A stretch of DNA of 64,000 nucleotides from Bradyrhizobium iriomotense (GCF_018130765.1 NZ_JAFCJZ010000001.1:1-64000), one strand, 5' to 3'. Positions 8,370-17,917 are shown, numbered from the stretch's first letter. The notes: generated from the sequence alone by a model not told the origin. Numbers and translations are program-made.

Positions 8370-10034
8370 ATGGCGTGCGAGCAGGTAATCGACGGCACCT
8401 CGCGGAGGACGGAACCGATTTCTCTTCGTACGCCACTGGCGCTTCTGCTCGTTTCACTGGGTGCGATTGCTGCCGTGTGGTGGTGGCTGGCCACGCCAAT
8501 CACGCTCGCGCGCGCTCCGATTGATCCTGCCGATAAGGTTCAATGCGTCTCCTATGCGCCGTTCCGCGGCGAGCAGTCGCCGCTGAACGCATGGACCCAT
8601 ATCGACGCCGACCAGATCGAGCAGGACCTGCGCCAGCTCAAGGAGATCACCGACTGCGTTCGCACCTATTCCATGGAGAACGGGCTCGACCAGGTTCCGG
8701 CGATCGCCGCCAAGGTCGGCGGTCTGAAGGTGTTGCAGGGCATCTGGCTCTCCAGCAACCGCACCAAGAATCTCGAGCAGGCCGCGCTCGCCGTCCGTCT
8801 CACCAAGGACTTCCCCAACGTCATCACCGCGGTCATCGTCGGCAACGAGGTGCTGCTGCGCGGCGAGATGACGACCGCCGATCTCGTCTCCATCATCCGC
8901 TCGGTGAAGGCGCAGGTCAGCGTGCCCGTCACCTATGCCGATGTCTGGGAGTTCTGGCTGAAGAACCGCGAGGTCTATGACGCCGTCGACTTCGTCACCA
9001 TCCACATCCTGCCCTATTGGGAGGACTTTCCGGTCAAGGCGAAATTCGCCGCCTCCCATGTCGAGGCGATCCGCGAGCGCATGGCGGTGGCGTTCCCCGG
9101 CAAGGAGATCCTGATCGGCGAAACCGGCTGGCCGAGCGCGGGGCGCATGCGCGAGGGCGCGCTGCCGTCTCGCACCAACCAGGCGCGCGTGGTCTCGGAA
9201 ATCCTCAGCCTTGCGAAGGCGAACAAGTTTCGCGTCAACCTGATCGAGTCCTACGACCAGCCGTGGAAGCGCAAGCTGGAGGGGACCGTTGGCGGCTATT
9301 GGGGACTCTATGACTCGGTGCGCCGGAACCTGAAATATCCGCCGGGTCAGCCGATCAGCAATTTCCCGTACTGGAAATGGTACATGGGCGCCGGCATGGG
9401 CCTGTGCGTGCTGGTGTTCGCGGTGGCGCTGATCACGCTGCGCCGGCGGCCATGGACGCCGCGCTTCTCGGCCTGGCTCGGTGTCGCCATCTCGGCAACG
9501 ACGGCGGGGAGCCTGCTCGGGATCGGCGCCGACAAGATGTACTATGAGAGCCTCGGCCTCGGCGGCTGGGTGCATTGGGGCGCGCTGCTGCTCGCCGGCA
9601 TCCTGTCGCCGATCTTCTGCGCGCAGGCGATGGTGATCGGCCGAAGCCTGCCGACCTTCCTCGATCTGCTCGGTCCGCGCGAGGGCCGGAAATGGTCGAA
9701 GCTCACCGCCGTGCTCGGCCTGACGCTGGCGGTGACCGCGGTGATCGCGGCCGAGACCGCGCTCGGCTTCGTGTTCGACCCCCGCTACCACGACTTCCCC
9801 TACGCCTCGCTGACGATGGCGGTGGTGCCGTTCGCGCTCTTGATGCTGAACCGGCCGCAGATCGGCCAGCGTCCGATCGCGGAAGCGGTGTTCGCCGGCG
9901 TGCTCGCGCTGTCGGCGATCTACGTGCTCATCAACGAGGGGCGCGACAACTGGCAGTCGCTGTGGACCTGCGCGATCTATCTCTTGTTTGCGCTCACGCT
10001 GTGGCGGGCGCGGGCCGAGCAAATCCAAGAATGA
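8370..10034 (+). CDS. ndvC: Beta-glucan transferase NdvC (GH17 domain plus membrane region)
   Basis: About 554 residues. The N-terminal membrane anchor is followed by a GH17 domain carrying both catalytic glutamates (GNE E160, GETGWPS E251), and the C-terminal third has about eight transmembrane helices. Bradyrhizobium NdvC (about 62 kDa) is needed for the beta-1,6 linkages or branching of the cyclic glucan, and a transglycosylase role fits the GH17 fold. The start is uncertain: 8370 is the first ATG giving a sensible anchor, with an earlier in-frame start at 8274. It is divergent from ndvD. Its 3' end overlaps the convergent gene on the other strand by about 40 bases. Confidence 0.88.
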   Translation: MACEQVIDGTSRRTEPISLRTPLALLLVSLGAIAAVWWWLATPITLARAPIDPADKVQCVSYAPFRGEQSPLNAWTHIDADQIEQDLRQLKEITDCVRTYSMENGLDQVPAIAAKVGGLKVLQGIWLSSNRTKNLEQAALAVRLTKDFPNVITAVIVGNEVLLRGEMTTADLVSIIRSVKAQVSVPVTYADVWEFWLKNREVYDAVDFVTIHILPYWEDFPVKAKFAASHVEAIRERMAVAFPGKEILIGETGWPSAGRMREGALPSRTNQARVVSEILSLAKANKFRVNLIESYDQPWKRKLEGTVGGYWGLYDSVRRNLKYPPGQPISNFPYWKWYMGAGMGLCVLVFAVALITLRRRPWTPRFSAWLGVAISATTAGSLLGIGADKMYYESLGLGGWVHWGALLLAGILSPIFCAQAMVIGRSLPTFLDLLGPREGRKWSKLTAVLGLTLAVTAVIAAETALGFVFDPRYHDFPYASLTMAVVPFALLMLNRPQIGQRPIAEAVFAGVLALSAIYVLINEGRDNWQSLWTCAIYLLFALTLWRARAEQIQE

Positions 10035-10374
10035 GCAGGCCGATCGCAAGGCCCGACAGCACGACATTGTAGAGCACGATGCCGAGGCCGGCGGCGATGA
10101 TGCCGACGGTCAGAAGCACGATCGACGGCCGCATCAGGTTGAGCGTCGCCACCACCAGCGCGACGATGCCGAACACCGAATTCTTGAACAGCACGGTCGA
10201 CACCGAGCGCGCCTTGCAGATCAGCGTCTGCAGGCCGGCGTCGCAGGCAAGGCCGACGGTCGAGAGCTCAATGCCGAGATAGCGCAAGTAAAGCGCATAG
10301 CCGACGGATGCGAAGCCGACGACGATCAGGAACTGCACCTGGTAGGGCGTGAGGCGGAAGGGCTTTTTTCTCAT
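9994..10374 (-). CDS. Four-helix membrane protein, unknown function
   Basis: 126 residues from the ATG at 10374, starting MRKKPFRLTPYQVQFLIVVG. Four hydrophobic segments are visible, with a small cytosolic N-terminus. Two cysteines (ACDAGLQTLICKAR) sit in the first loop. An in-frame start 20 codons upstream gives an implausible Pro/Ser leader. It converges on ndvC, with a tail-to-tail overlap of 41 bases. No family assigned. Confidence 0.6.
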   Translation of the reverse strand: MRKKPFRLTPYQVQFLIVVGFASVGYALYLRYLGIELSTVGLACDAGLQTLICKARSVSTVLFKNSVFGIVALVVATLNLMRPSIVLLTVGIIAAGLGIVLYNVVLSGLAIGLLILGFARPAPATA

Positions 10375-10525
10375 GGGTGCAATATGGTCGGGAAGGGGGG
10401 ATGGGGCAACAGGGGAGGTGGAGGTTTTCAGCAAGTCTGCCTGACAAATCCGGAACGGGATTCACAGCGCGAATATGTCGCCGATCGCCCGCGCTTCGAC
10501 TTTCTGCTCCCTAAGACGAAGCCCA

Positions 10526-11884
10526 CTACCGCCTGAAGAACGACGTCAGCGTCGATCCCGCCGACGCCGTCTCCGGCTTTGCCTGCGCTGCGGGCTGCTG
10601 CGGCGCCGGCGCAGGCGCGGGCTCTTCGCGCTTCGAGGATCGCTTCGAGGAATAGCTGCGGCGGCGTTTGTCCGGCTTTGCATTTGGCGCGGGCGCTGGC
10701 GCAGTTTCGGCTTGCGGCGCCGCGTCCTGGGGCTTGTCGGTGCTCTTCTCCTGAACCCGGTCCTGGGACTTCTCTTGTCCCTTGTCTTGCGCCTTCTCCG
10801 AACCGCCACGCATCGACAGCCGCTGGCCGTCGAACACGGTGGTCTCGCAATGGCGGCTGCTCTCGGATAGTCCGGCGCAGAGCTTTGCGGCTGCGGCGGC
10901 ATTGATCAGCGGGCCGGCCCCCAGGCGCAGCTGCATACCGTTGCCGCCTTCCTTGATCATGATGATCGGCCGCAGCGCCGCGACTTCCGGATTGGATTTG
11001 GTCACGCCGCGCCAGAGCGCGCGCAGGCCGTCGATCGAGTTGGCGCCGCCGAGATCAATCGCAAAGCGCGTCTGCTGGACCGCGATCGCCGGCGCCTCGC
11101 TCTCGGCCGTCTCCGGCGCCTTGGCTGGTGCGGCCGCGGCGACTTCGGTCGCGGGCTCCGGCTTCTTGTCCGCCTCGGGCTGAACCAGCTTGGATGCGGC
11201 GGCATCAGGCGGCGCCATGATCGACTTGGACGGCACCAGCGGGAGCATCGGCAGCGCCGAGGTCGTTGCCGGCGCCTGCGAAACCAGCGAGGCGGCAGCC
11301 GCGCTCTGCGGCGGCGGAGTTGCCGGATCCTTCGCTGCGTCCTTCACCGTGTCTTTTGCAGGCTCCTTCGCCTGGTCCTTGGCGGCCGCGCGCGACTTGT
11401 CGCCGGAGGGCGCCGGCACCGAGGCAACCGGCCCGACGCTGGGCGCAGCCGCCGCGGGCTGCGCGTCAGGGGCCGGCGCGTCCTGCGCCTTCGTGCTCTG
11501 CCTGGCGATCGCGCCGGTGACGGAATCGAGGCCTTGCTCCAGCACGGTGACGCGCGAGTAGAGCCGGTCGCGATCGGTGTTCAGTGTCTCGATGGCGGCG
11601 GCCAGGCGGCGGGCCTCGTTCTGGCTTTCCCTGGTCAGCAGCTGCAACCGGTCGGCCTGGCGCGCGAGATCGGCCGAGGCAACCTGGTCACGGCGCCAGC
11701 CGAGCTGGGCCTGGTTGGCCATCACGGCGACGACGACGGCACCGACGGCGGCCGCGCCCCACGAGCCCAGCCGCCACATCATGCGGCGGTCGAACGCGCT
11801 TTCCTCGGCCAAAAATCCGGAGAACAGCCCGCCGGTCTCCTTCGTGCCGAAGGCATCCGCCAGTGGGTCGGAATCCTTTGCCAT
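10526..11884 (-). CDS. Single-pass membrane protein with coiled coil and low-complexity linker
   Basis: 452 residues. The cytosolic N-terminus (MAKDSDPLADAFGTKETGG) precedes one membrane helix (residues about 41-60), and a coiled coil follows (about 65-130, QADRLQLLTRESQNEARRLA). Then come a long Ala/Pro/Lys-rich linker, a small folded domain (FAIDLGGANSIDGLRALW to TTVFDGQRLSMRGG) with a cysteine pair, and a Lys/Asp/Gln-repeat plus Arg-rich tail. The folded part resembles the small repeat domains at the end of cell-envelope proteins such as SPOR. I cannot confirm that. It lies upstream of and divergent from glmU. Confidence 0.7.
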   Translation of the reverse strand: MAKDSDPLADAFGTKETGGLFSGFLAEESAFDRRMMWRLGSWGAAAVGAVVVAVMANQAQLGWRRDQVASADLARQADRLQLLTRESQNEARRLAAAIETLNTDRDRLYSRVTVLEQGLDSVTGAIARQSTKAQDAPAPDAQPAAAAPSVGPVASVPAPSGDKSRAAAKDQAKEPAKDTVKDAAKDPATPPPQSAAAASLVSQAPATTSALPMLPLVPSKSIMAPPDAAASKLVQPEADKKPEPATEVAAAAPAKAPETAESEAPAIAVQQTRFAIDLGGANSIDGLRALWRGVTKSNPEVAALRPIIMIKEGGNGMQLRLGAGPLINAAAAAKLCAGLSESSRHCETTVFDGQRLSMRGGSEKAQDKGQEKSQDRVQEKSTDKPQDAAPQAETAPAPAPNAKPDKRRRSYSSKRSSKREEPAPAPAPQQPAAQAKPETASAGSTLTSFFRR

Positions 11885-12049
11885 GAACGTTAAATGCCCA
11901 GCCCTGTCCGGCTTCCCCGAATCAATCAGGGAACATTAACAGGAAAACTCGGTCGCACTTGAATTCCGGGCGTTTGCGGGGGTAGCAAGGCGGCAGCTCA
12001 CGAGGGCGGCCTGCCGCCAATTGATTCGGCCGTATCTGACAGGATTGCG

Positions 12050-13405
12050 ATGACCGCCCGTTCCAGCCTCACGATCGTGCTCGCCGCCGGTGAAGGCACG
12101 CGTATGCGATCGAGCCTGCCGAAGGTGCTGCATCCCGTCGCTCACCAGAGCCTGCTCGCCCATGTGCTCGCCGCCGCGCCGAAGGGAACCGGCACCTCGC
12201 TCGCCGTCGTGATCGGCCCCGATCATCAGGCGGTGGCGGAGGAGGCGAAGCGCATCCGCCCCGACGCGCTCACTTTCGTGCAAAGCGAACGGCTCGGCAC
12301 CGCGCATGCGGTGCTGGCGGCGCGCGAGGCCATTGCGCGCGGCGCCGATGATCTCCTGATCGCGTTCGGCGACACGCCGCTGATCTCGGCCGAGACCTTT
12401 GCGCGGCTGCGTGCGCCGCTCGCGAAGGGGGCCGCGATCGCCGCGCTCGGTTTCCGCGCCGCCGATCCCACCGGCTATGGCCGCTTCATCGTCGAGGGCG
12501 AGCGCCTGGTCGCGATCCGCGAACAGGCCGATGCCAGCGAAGCCGAGCGCAAGATCGATCTGTGCAATGCCGGCGTGATGGCGATCGACGGACGCCGTGC
12601 GCTCGACATCCTCGAGAAGATCGGCAATGCCAATTCCAAGGGCGAATATTATCTGACGGACGCCGTCGAAATCGTCCGCAAGCAGGGATGGGAGTCCGTG
12701 GTGATCGAAACCAGCGAGGACGAGGTGCGCGGCATCAACACCAAGGCGCAGCTCGCCGAGGCCGAAGCCGTGATGCAGGCGCGCTTGCGCAAAGCGGCGA
12801 TGGAGGCCGGCGTCACGCTGATCGCGCCGGAGACAGTTTATCTCTCCGCCGACACCGTGTTCGGCAAGGACGTCACCATCGAGCCGTTTGTGGTGATCGG
12901 CCCGGGCGTCTCGATTGCCGACGGCGCGGTGATTCATTCCTTCTCGCACATCGTCGAGACCACGCTCGGCAAGAAGGTCTCGATCGGTCCCTATGCGCGG
13001 CTTCGTCCCGGCACCTCGCTCGGCGACGGCGCGCGCATCGGCAATTTCGTGGAGACCAAGGCGGCGACGCTGGAGGCCGGCGTCAAGGTCAACCATCTCT
13101 CCTACATTGGGGACGCCACCGTCGGTGCCAATTCCAACATCGGCGCCGGCACCATCACCTGCAACTACGACGGCTTCAAGAAGCACAAGACGGTGATCGG
13201 GCAGGGCGCCTTCGTCGGCACCAACTCCTCCCTGGTCGCACCGGTGAAAATCGGCAGTGGTGCCTATATCGGTTCCGGCTCGGTGATCACCAAGGACGTG
13301 CCTGACGACGCCATGGCGCTGGAGCGCAACCAGCAGACCATCCGGGAAGGCGGCGCGGCGCGTTATCGCGAGATGAAGACGGGCGGCAAGAAGCCGGAGA
13401 AATGA
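12050..13405 (+). CDS. glmU: Bifunctional GlmU: GlcNAc-1-P uridyltransferase / GlcN-1-P acetyltransferase
   Basis: 451 residues. The N-terminal pyrophosphorylase domain has the nucleotide motif [11 protein letters not shown] (residues about 12-22). The C-terminal left-handed beta-helix has [10 protein letters not shown], including the acetyltransferase active-site region, plus hexapeptide repeats. It acetylates glucosamine-1-P and couples it to UTP to give UDP-GlcNAc for peptidoglycan and LPS. glmS, which makes the upstream intermediate, lies 680 bases downstream in the same direction, so two of the three pathway enzymes are clustered here. Full length for the family. Confidence 0.97.
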   Translation: MTARSSLTIVLAAGEGTRMRSSLPKVLHPVAHQSLLAHVLAAAPKGTGTSLAVVIGPDHQAVAEEAKRIRPDALTFVQSERLGTAHAVLAAREAIARGADDLLIAFGDTPLISAETFARLRAPLAKGAAIAALGFRAADPTGYGRFIVEGERLVAIREQADASEAERKIDLCNAGVMAIDGRRALDILEKIGNANSKGEYYLTDAVEIVRKQGWESVVIETSEDEVRGINTKAQLAEAEAVMQARLRKAAMEAGVTLIAPETVYLSADTVFGKDVTIEPFVVIGPGVSIADGAVIHSFSHIVETTLGKKVSIGPYARLRPGTSLGDGARIGNFVETKAATLEAGVKVNHLSYIGDATVGANSNIGAGTITCNYDGFKKHKTVIGQGAFVGTNSSLVAPVKIGSGAYIGSGSVITKDVPDDAMALERNQQTIREGGAARYREMKTGGKKPEK

Positions 13406-13450
13406 GCGGCGGAGTGCCGGCCCCCGATCGGTATTGTTAGGGCTGCGCTC

Positions 13451-13636
13451 ATGGACGACGACTTCATCGACGAGACGATCTCATTCCTCGTCGAGCGCGT
13501 CATCAAGCCGCCGGGACGATGGGTGCTGGAACAGGTCGGCGAGCCCCGCCCAACCGAGATCGCATCGCTGGTCACCGGGCTGGCGTTCTGGGCGTTCGTC
13601 GTCTTTCTCGTGTTTGCCCTGGTGCTGGGGTGGTGA
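13451..13636 (+). CDS. Small C-terminally anchored membrane protein
   Basis: 61 residues. An acidic, soluble N-terminal half (MDDDFIDETISFLVERVIKP) is followed by one hydrophobic helix (LAFWAFVVFLVFALVLGW) that ends the protein. It starts 45 bases after glmU in the same orientation and could be cotranscribed. The tail-anchor layout suggests membrane association facing the cytosol. No function recognised. Confidence 0.6.
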   Translation: MDDDFIDETISFLVERVIKPPGRWVLEQVGEPRPTEIASLVTGLAFWAFVVFLVFALVLGW

Positions 13637-13645
13637 GGCGCGCGG

Positions 13646-13864
13646 CTATTCGTCGTCGGCGAATTCGGAGAAGATGGCGCGGGTCAGGCGCCAGCCGCGC
13701 GGCTTGGCGCGCTTGGCCGGCTCGCCCTGCACATGCTTGACGAAGACGGGCTTGCTTTCCTTGCCGCGCTGGGGCGGCGGCCAATGGGCGAGGTGCGTGC
13801 CCGAGGTCTCACTGGCACGCAGATACAACGACGACAGACCTTTGCGGTCGGATGAGCCTTTCAT
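13646..13864 (-). CDS. Small basic hypothetical protein
   Basis: 72 residues (MKGSSDRKGLSSLYLRASE...), basic in the middle (KRAKPRGWRLTRA) with an acidic end (FADDE). A TAGGAGAA Shine-Dalgarno sequence lies at good spacing before the ATG at 13864. A perfect 19-base palindrome lies 33 bases upstream of the start, so it may be under specific control. No domain recognised. Confidence 0.6.
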   Translation of the reverse strand: MKGSSDRKGLSSLYLRASETSGTHLAHWPPPQRGKESKPVFVKHVQGEPAKRAKPRGWRLTRAIFSEFADDE

Positions 13865-13897
13865 GGCCTTGTTCTCCTACCCCGGAATCGTTGGTCA

Positions 13898-13916
13898 AAC
13901 TTGTTGACAACAAGTT
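13898..13916. promoter_or_regulatory. Perfect 19-base palindrome, candidate operator
   Basis: AACTTGTTGACAACAAGTT is a perfect dyad around a central A. It sits in the divergent interval between the small basic protein gene (start 13864) and glmS (start 14085). It contains a TTGACA hexamer on the plus strand (13904-13909), so a bound repressor would cover a possible -35 element. The TTGT/ACAA half sites resemble those of GntR- and LacI-type regulators. No regulator is assigned. Confidence 0.5.
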
Positions 13917-14084
13917 AACGTGCGGGGTTAAAGGCCAGCCACATCGACGCAGGCTTGCCGTGGTGCAGGCGAATGCTGTCTCAATCGGCAATAATTATTG
14001 AGTATATGGTTCCCTCGGAATTTCGCTAAAAACTGAGCGCGTCGTTTTGGCGATTTTTCGACGATTTGGGGGATATTGATCCGC

Positions 14085-15911
14085 ATGTGCGGGATTGTCG
14101 GCATTCTCGGGCGCGAGCCGGTTGCAGAGCAATTGGTGGATTCGCTCAAACGTCTCGAATATCGCGGCTACGACTCCGCGGGTGTCGCCACGCTCGAAGG
14201 CAAGCATCTCGAGCGCCGCCGCGCCGAGGGCAAGCTGAAGAATCTGGAGAAGCGGCTGGAAGCCGAGCCGCTCAAGGGCACGACCGGTATCGGCCACACC
14301 CGCTGGGCCACCCACGGCAAGCCGACCGTCAACAACGCCCATCCGCATGCGACCGAGCGCGTCGCCGTGGTCCATAACGGCATCATCGAGAATTTCCGCG
14401 AGCTGCGCGAGGAGCTCGAAAAGAAGGGCACGGTGTTCCACACCGAGACCGACACCGAGATCGTGCTGCATCTCGTCGACGATCTGCTCACGCGCGGCAA
14501 CAAGCCCGTGGAAGCGGTGAAGCTGGCGCTGGGGCGCCTGCGCGGCGCCTTTGCGCTCGGCTTCATCTTCGCCGGCGACCAGGATCTCATGATCGGCGCC
14601 CGCAACGGCCCGCCGCTCGCGATCGGTTACGGCGACGGCGAGATGTATCTCGGCTCCGACGCCATCGCGCTCGGCCCGTTCACCGACACGATCAGCTATC
14701 TCGAGGACGGCGACTGGGTCGTACTGACCCGCAAGAGCGCCACCATCTTCGACAAGGATGGCCACGCCGTCCAGCGCGAGAAGATCAGGCACGCCGCGTC
14801 GACCTCGCTGGTCGACAAAGCCAATTACCGCCACTTCATGGCCAAGGAGATCCACGAGCAGCCGGAAGTGGTCGGCCACACGCTAGCGCGCTATGTCGAC
14901 ATGGCCACCGAGCGCGTCGCGCTGCCGGTCAAGCTGCCGTTCGACTTCAAGACTATCCAGCGCATCAACATCACCGCCTGCGGCACCGCGAGCTATGCCG
15001 GCTTCGTCGCAAAATACTGGTTCGAGCGTTTTGCGCGCGTGCCGGTCGAGGTCGATGTCGCCTCCGAATTCCGCTACCGTGAGGCGCCCTTGCGCAAGGG
15101 CGATCTCGCCATCTTCATCTCGCAGTCAGGCGAGACCGCAGACACGCTGGCCGCGCTGCGCTACGCCAAGGCCGAGGGTGTGCACACGATCGCCGTCGTC
15201 AACGTGCCGACCTCGACCATCGCGCGCGAGAGCGAGACCGTGCTGCCAACGCTGGCCGGTCCCGAGATCGGCGTCGCCTCGACCAAGGCCTTCACCTGCC
15301 AGCTCATGGTGCTCGCCAATCTTGCGATCGCGGCCGGCAAGGCCAGAGGCGAATTGTCCGACGAGGACGAGACCAAGCTGGTCCATGGCCTGGTCGAGGT
15401 CCCGCGGCTGATGTCGGATGCGCTCACCACCGAGCTGCAGATCGAGAAGCTCTCGCGCGAGATCGCGAAGTCGCGCGACGTGCTTTATCTGGGCCGCGGC
15501 ACCAGCTTCCCGCTTGCGCTCGAAGGCGCGCTGAAGCTGAAGGAAATCTCCTACATCCACGCCGAGGGCTATGCTGCCGGCGAGCTCAAGCACGGCCCGA
15601 TCGCGCTGATCGACGAGACCATGCCGGTCGTCGTCATCGCGCCCTACGACCGGGTGTTCGAGAAGACCGTCTCGAACATGCAGGAGGTCGCCGCCCGCGG
15701 TGGCAGGATCATCCTGATGACCGACGCCAAGGGCGCGGAAGAGGCGACCGTCGATTCCCTCGTCACTATCGTCATGCCCGACATGGCGGCGGCGTTCACG
15801 CCGATGGTCTATGCCGTCCCGGTGCAGCTGCTCGCCTATCATACGGCTGTCATCATGGGCACCGACGTCGACCAGCCGCGCAATCTCGCGAAATCGGTGA
15901 CCGTGGAATAG
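14085..15911 (+). CDS. glmS: Glutamine--fructose-6-phosphate aminotransferase (isomerizing)
   Basis: 608 residues. The start must be the ATG at 14085, because it puts the catalytic cysteine at position 2 (MCGIVGIL), exposed after Met removal. An in-frame TTG at 14076 would bury it. GGGGGAT lies upstream. Domains: N-terminal class II glutamine amidotransferase (residues 2-about 220), then two SIS sugar-isomerase domains (SQSGETADT and the GRGTSFPLALEGALKLKE region). It converts fructose-6-P and glutamine to glucosamine-6-P, feeding GlmU. No glmS ribozyme is seen, as expected outside Firmicutes. Confidence 0.97.
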   Translation: MCGIVGILGREPVAEQLVDSLKRLEYRGYDSAGVATLEGKHLERRRAEGKLKNLEKRLEAEPLKGTTGIGHTRWATHGKPTVNNAHPHATERVAVVHNGIIENFRELREELEKKGTVFHTETDTEIVLHLVDDLLTRGNKPVEAVKLALGRLRGAFALGFIFAGDQDLMIGARNGPPLAIGYGDGEMYLGSDAIALGPFTDTISYLEDGDWVVLTRKSATIFDKDGHAVQREKIRHAASTSLVDKANYRHFMAKEIHEQPEVVGHTLARYVDMATERVALPVKLPFDFKTIQRINITACGTASYAGFVAKYWFERFARVPVEVDVASEFRYREAPLRKGDLAIFISQSGETADTLAALRYAKAEGVHTIAVVNVPTSTIARESETVLPTLAGPEIGVASTKAFTCQLMVLANLAIAAGKARGELSDEDETKLVHGLVEVPRLMSDALTTELQIEKLSREIAKSRDVLYLGRGTSFPLALEGALKLKEISYIHAEGYAAGELKHGPIALIDETMPVVVIAPYDRVFEKTVSNMQEVAARGGRIILMTDAKGAEEATVDSLVTIVMPDMAAAFTPMVYAVPVQLLAYHTAVIMGTDVDQPRNLAKSVTVE

Positions 15912-15990
15912 GCAGAAGGGACCGGGCTGCACTCTTCCAAAACCTGCTAGAAGACCCTAGCTTGAGTGCAGCGACTGACCTGGAACCCGA

Positions 15991-16761
15991 ATGACCACCC
16001 GCGACGACGTCCCCGCGCCGCTTGATCCCGCTCCGGAACCGCATACCGGCCTGATGGGCCGCTTCCGCAATTATTTCCTGACCGGCCTCGTCGTGACGGG
16101 GCCGATCGCGATCACCCTCTATCTGGTCTGGTGGTTCGTCACCTGGGTCGACGGCGTGGTGCGGCCTTTCGTGCCGCTGGCCTATCGGCCCGAAACCTAT
16201 CTGCCCTACGGCGTCCCCGGCTGGGGACTGATTGTCGCATTCTTCTCGCTGACCTTGGTCGGCTTCCTCGCCGCGAACCTGATCGGCCGCACGCTGGTCG
16301 ATGTCGGCGAGACCTTCCTCGGCCGCATCCCGGCGGTGCGCGCCATCTATCGCGGCCTGAAGCAGGTGTTCGAGACGCTGTTCTCGGGCAAGGGCTCGAG
16401 CTTCCGCAAAGTGGGCCTCGTCGAGTTTCCTTCGCCCGGGATGTGGTCGATCGTGCTGATCTCGCAGTCGCCGAGCGAGGACATCGCCCGCAGCCTTCCG
16501 GGAGAGGAACATGTCTCGGTGTTCCTGCCGTGCTCGCCGAACCCGACCACCGGCTTCTTCTTTTACGTGCCCAAGAGCAAGATCATCGAGGTCGATCTCA
16601 GCGCCGAAGATGCCGCGACGCTGATCATGTCGGCCGGCGTGGTGCAGCCTGGCTCGGCGCCCGACCCGAAGAAGGTGGCCGCGCTCGCGGGCATGGCCAA
16701 TGCCGCGCGCATCGCCAACGCCTCGACGACGTTGCAGCCCCAGCCTGCGAAGGTGGAGTAG
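15991..16761 (+). CDS. DUF502 family membrane protein
   Basis: 256 residues. Two membrane helices lie near the N-terminus (residues about 28-50 and 73-98), followed by a soluble domain with the conserved run FLGRIPAVRAIYRGLKQVFE and later FLPCSPNPTTGFFFYVP, both typical of DUF502. Function is unknown. It follows glmS by 79 bases on the same strand, and recG lies a few genes downstream, an arrangement I believe is common in alphaproteobacteria. Confidence 0.85.
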   Translation: MTTRDDVPAPLDPAPEPHTGLMGRFRNYFLTGLVVTGPIAITLYLVWWFVTWVDGVVRPFVPLAYRPETYLPYGVPGWGLIVAFFSLTLVGFLAANLIGRTLVDVGETFLGRIPAVRAIYRGLKQVFETLFSGKGSSFRKVGLVEFPSPGMWSIVLISQSPSEDIARSLPGEEHVSVFLPCSPNPTTGFFFYVPKSKIIEVDLSAEDAATLIMSAGVVQPGSAPDPKKVAALAGMANAARIANASTTLQPQPAKVE

Positions 16762-16866
16762 GGCCATTCCCGTTTTGGATGGCCGCATTCACGCAAGCAG
16801 TTTCGTCCTCTGCTAGTGTTCCGGTTGAATTGAGCGCCTCGCTCGCAATTCGACCTGGAGTGCACG

Positions 16867-17724
16867 ATGTCAAAGACCATTGCGATCCTCGCGCCCGGTG
16901 CCATGGGCAGCGCCGTGGCCCGCCGCCTCAGCGAAAACGGCGCGCGGGTGCTGACCTCGCTGAAGGGGCGGAGTGAGGCGACGCAGAAACGCGCGGCGGA
17001 TGCCGGCATGATCGGCGCCGAGGACGACGCGATCGCAGACGCCGACATCATCCTCTCGATCGTGCCACCGGGCGAAGCCGTTGCACTCGCCGAACGCCTG
17101 GCCGCGCTGATCGTCCGGCGCGCGAAGAAGCCGGTCGTGGTCGACTGCAACGCGGTCAATGTCGACACCGTGCAAAGAATCGAGGAGATTATCGGCTCGG
17201 CGCAGGCGCCGTTCGTCGACGGCGGTATCATCGGATTCCCGCCGCAGCGAGGCGGCAAGAGCCCGGCCTTCTACATGTCCGGCGAGTACGCGAAGGACGT
17301 CGCGGTGCTCAGGGATCTCGGCCTCGACGTGCGGATCGTCGAGGGACCGGTCGGCGCGGCCTCCGCGCTGAAAATGTCCTACGCCGGCATCGTCAAGGGC
17401 CTCGCCGGCATCGGCTCGGCCATGGTGATCGCGGCGACGAAGGCGGGCGCGGCGGATGCTCTGCGCGACGAACTCGCGCTGAGCCAACCCGCGATTCTGG
17501 CGCGGCTCGAAGTAGCGCTGCCTGACATGATTCCGAAAGCCTATCGCTGGGTCGCAGAGATGCGGGAGATTTCCGGATTCCTCGGCACCGATCACCCGGC
17601 CAGTCAGATCTATGAGGGTTTTGCGCGCTGGTTCGAGTACCTCGCGGAGGATGCGAATGGCAAGGCTCTGGATGCGGAGCTGATGAGGGCATTCGCTGCG
17701 AGTATCGCGCAGAAGAAGTCCTAG
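16867..17724 (+). CDS. NAD(P)-dependent dehydrogenase of the beta-hydroxyacid type (DUF1932)
   Basis: 285 residues. The N-terminal Rossmann fold carries the dinucleotide motif ILAPGAMGSAVARRL (residues about 6-20). A C-terminal helical DUF1932-like domain contains LKMSYAGIVKG, where the lysine matches the catalytic Lys of 3-hydroxyisobutyrate dehydrogenase relatives. The expected activity is oxidation of a short beta-hydroxyacid or the reverse reduction. The substrate cannot be read from the sequence. It stands alone on the plus strand. Confidence 0.8.
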   Translation: MSKTIAILAPGAMGSAVARRLSENGARVLTSLKGRSEATQKRAADAGMIGAEDDAIADADIILSIVPPGEAVALAERLAALIVRRAKKPVVVDCNAVNVDTVQRIEEIIGSAQAPFVDGGIIGFPPQRGGKSPAFYMSGEYAKDVAVLRDLGLDVRIVEGPVGAASALKMSYAGIVKGLAGIGSAMVIAATKAGAADALRDELALSQPAILARLEVALPDMIPKAYRWVAEMREISGFLGTDHPASQIYEGFARWFEYLAEDANGKALDAELMRAFAASIAQKKS

Positions 17725-17773
17725 TCATCTGGCCTAGTCAGCCTGATTGACGTGTGCAGAACTTCATCCGCAT

Positions 17774-17849
17774 CGTCATTGCGAAGCGAAGCAATCCAGA
17801 ATCTTTCCGCAGAGGGATTCTGGATCGCTTCGCTGCGCTCGCAATGACG
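17774..17849. repeat. Palindromic intergenic repeat, CGTCATTGCGA type
   Basis: Imperfect inverted repeat. It begins CGTCATTGCGAAGCGAAGC, has GAATC/GATTC near the centre and ends GCTCGCAATGACG. This is a very common Bradyrhizobium intergenic element. It falls between the DUF1932 dehydrogenase and panE and would form a long hairpin in RNA. A reading frame crossing it makes a false N-terminal extension of panE. Confidence 0.8.
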
Positions 17850-17917
17850 AGGAGGAGACGTCGCGGGGGCCATCTGCTATTGTTCTGCGGACGCAGTCCC
17901 CTGCAACGGGAGTTCGA

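Noticed and set aside
8454-10067. 537-codon minus-strand open frame opposite ndvC
   Set aside because: Shadow frame of a gene with both GH17 glutamates, and no motif of its own.
14076-14084. Earlier TTG start for glmS
   Set aside because: It would add three residues before MCGI and prevent exposure of the catalytic cysteine.
17747-17917. N-terminal extension of the ketopantoate reductase
   Set aside because: The extension is the translation of a palindromic repeat. The ATG at 17918 has a ribosome binding site and starts the Rossmann fold.
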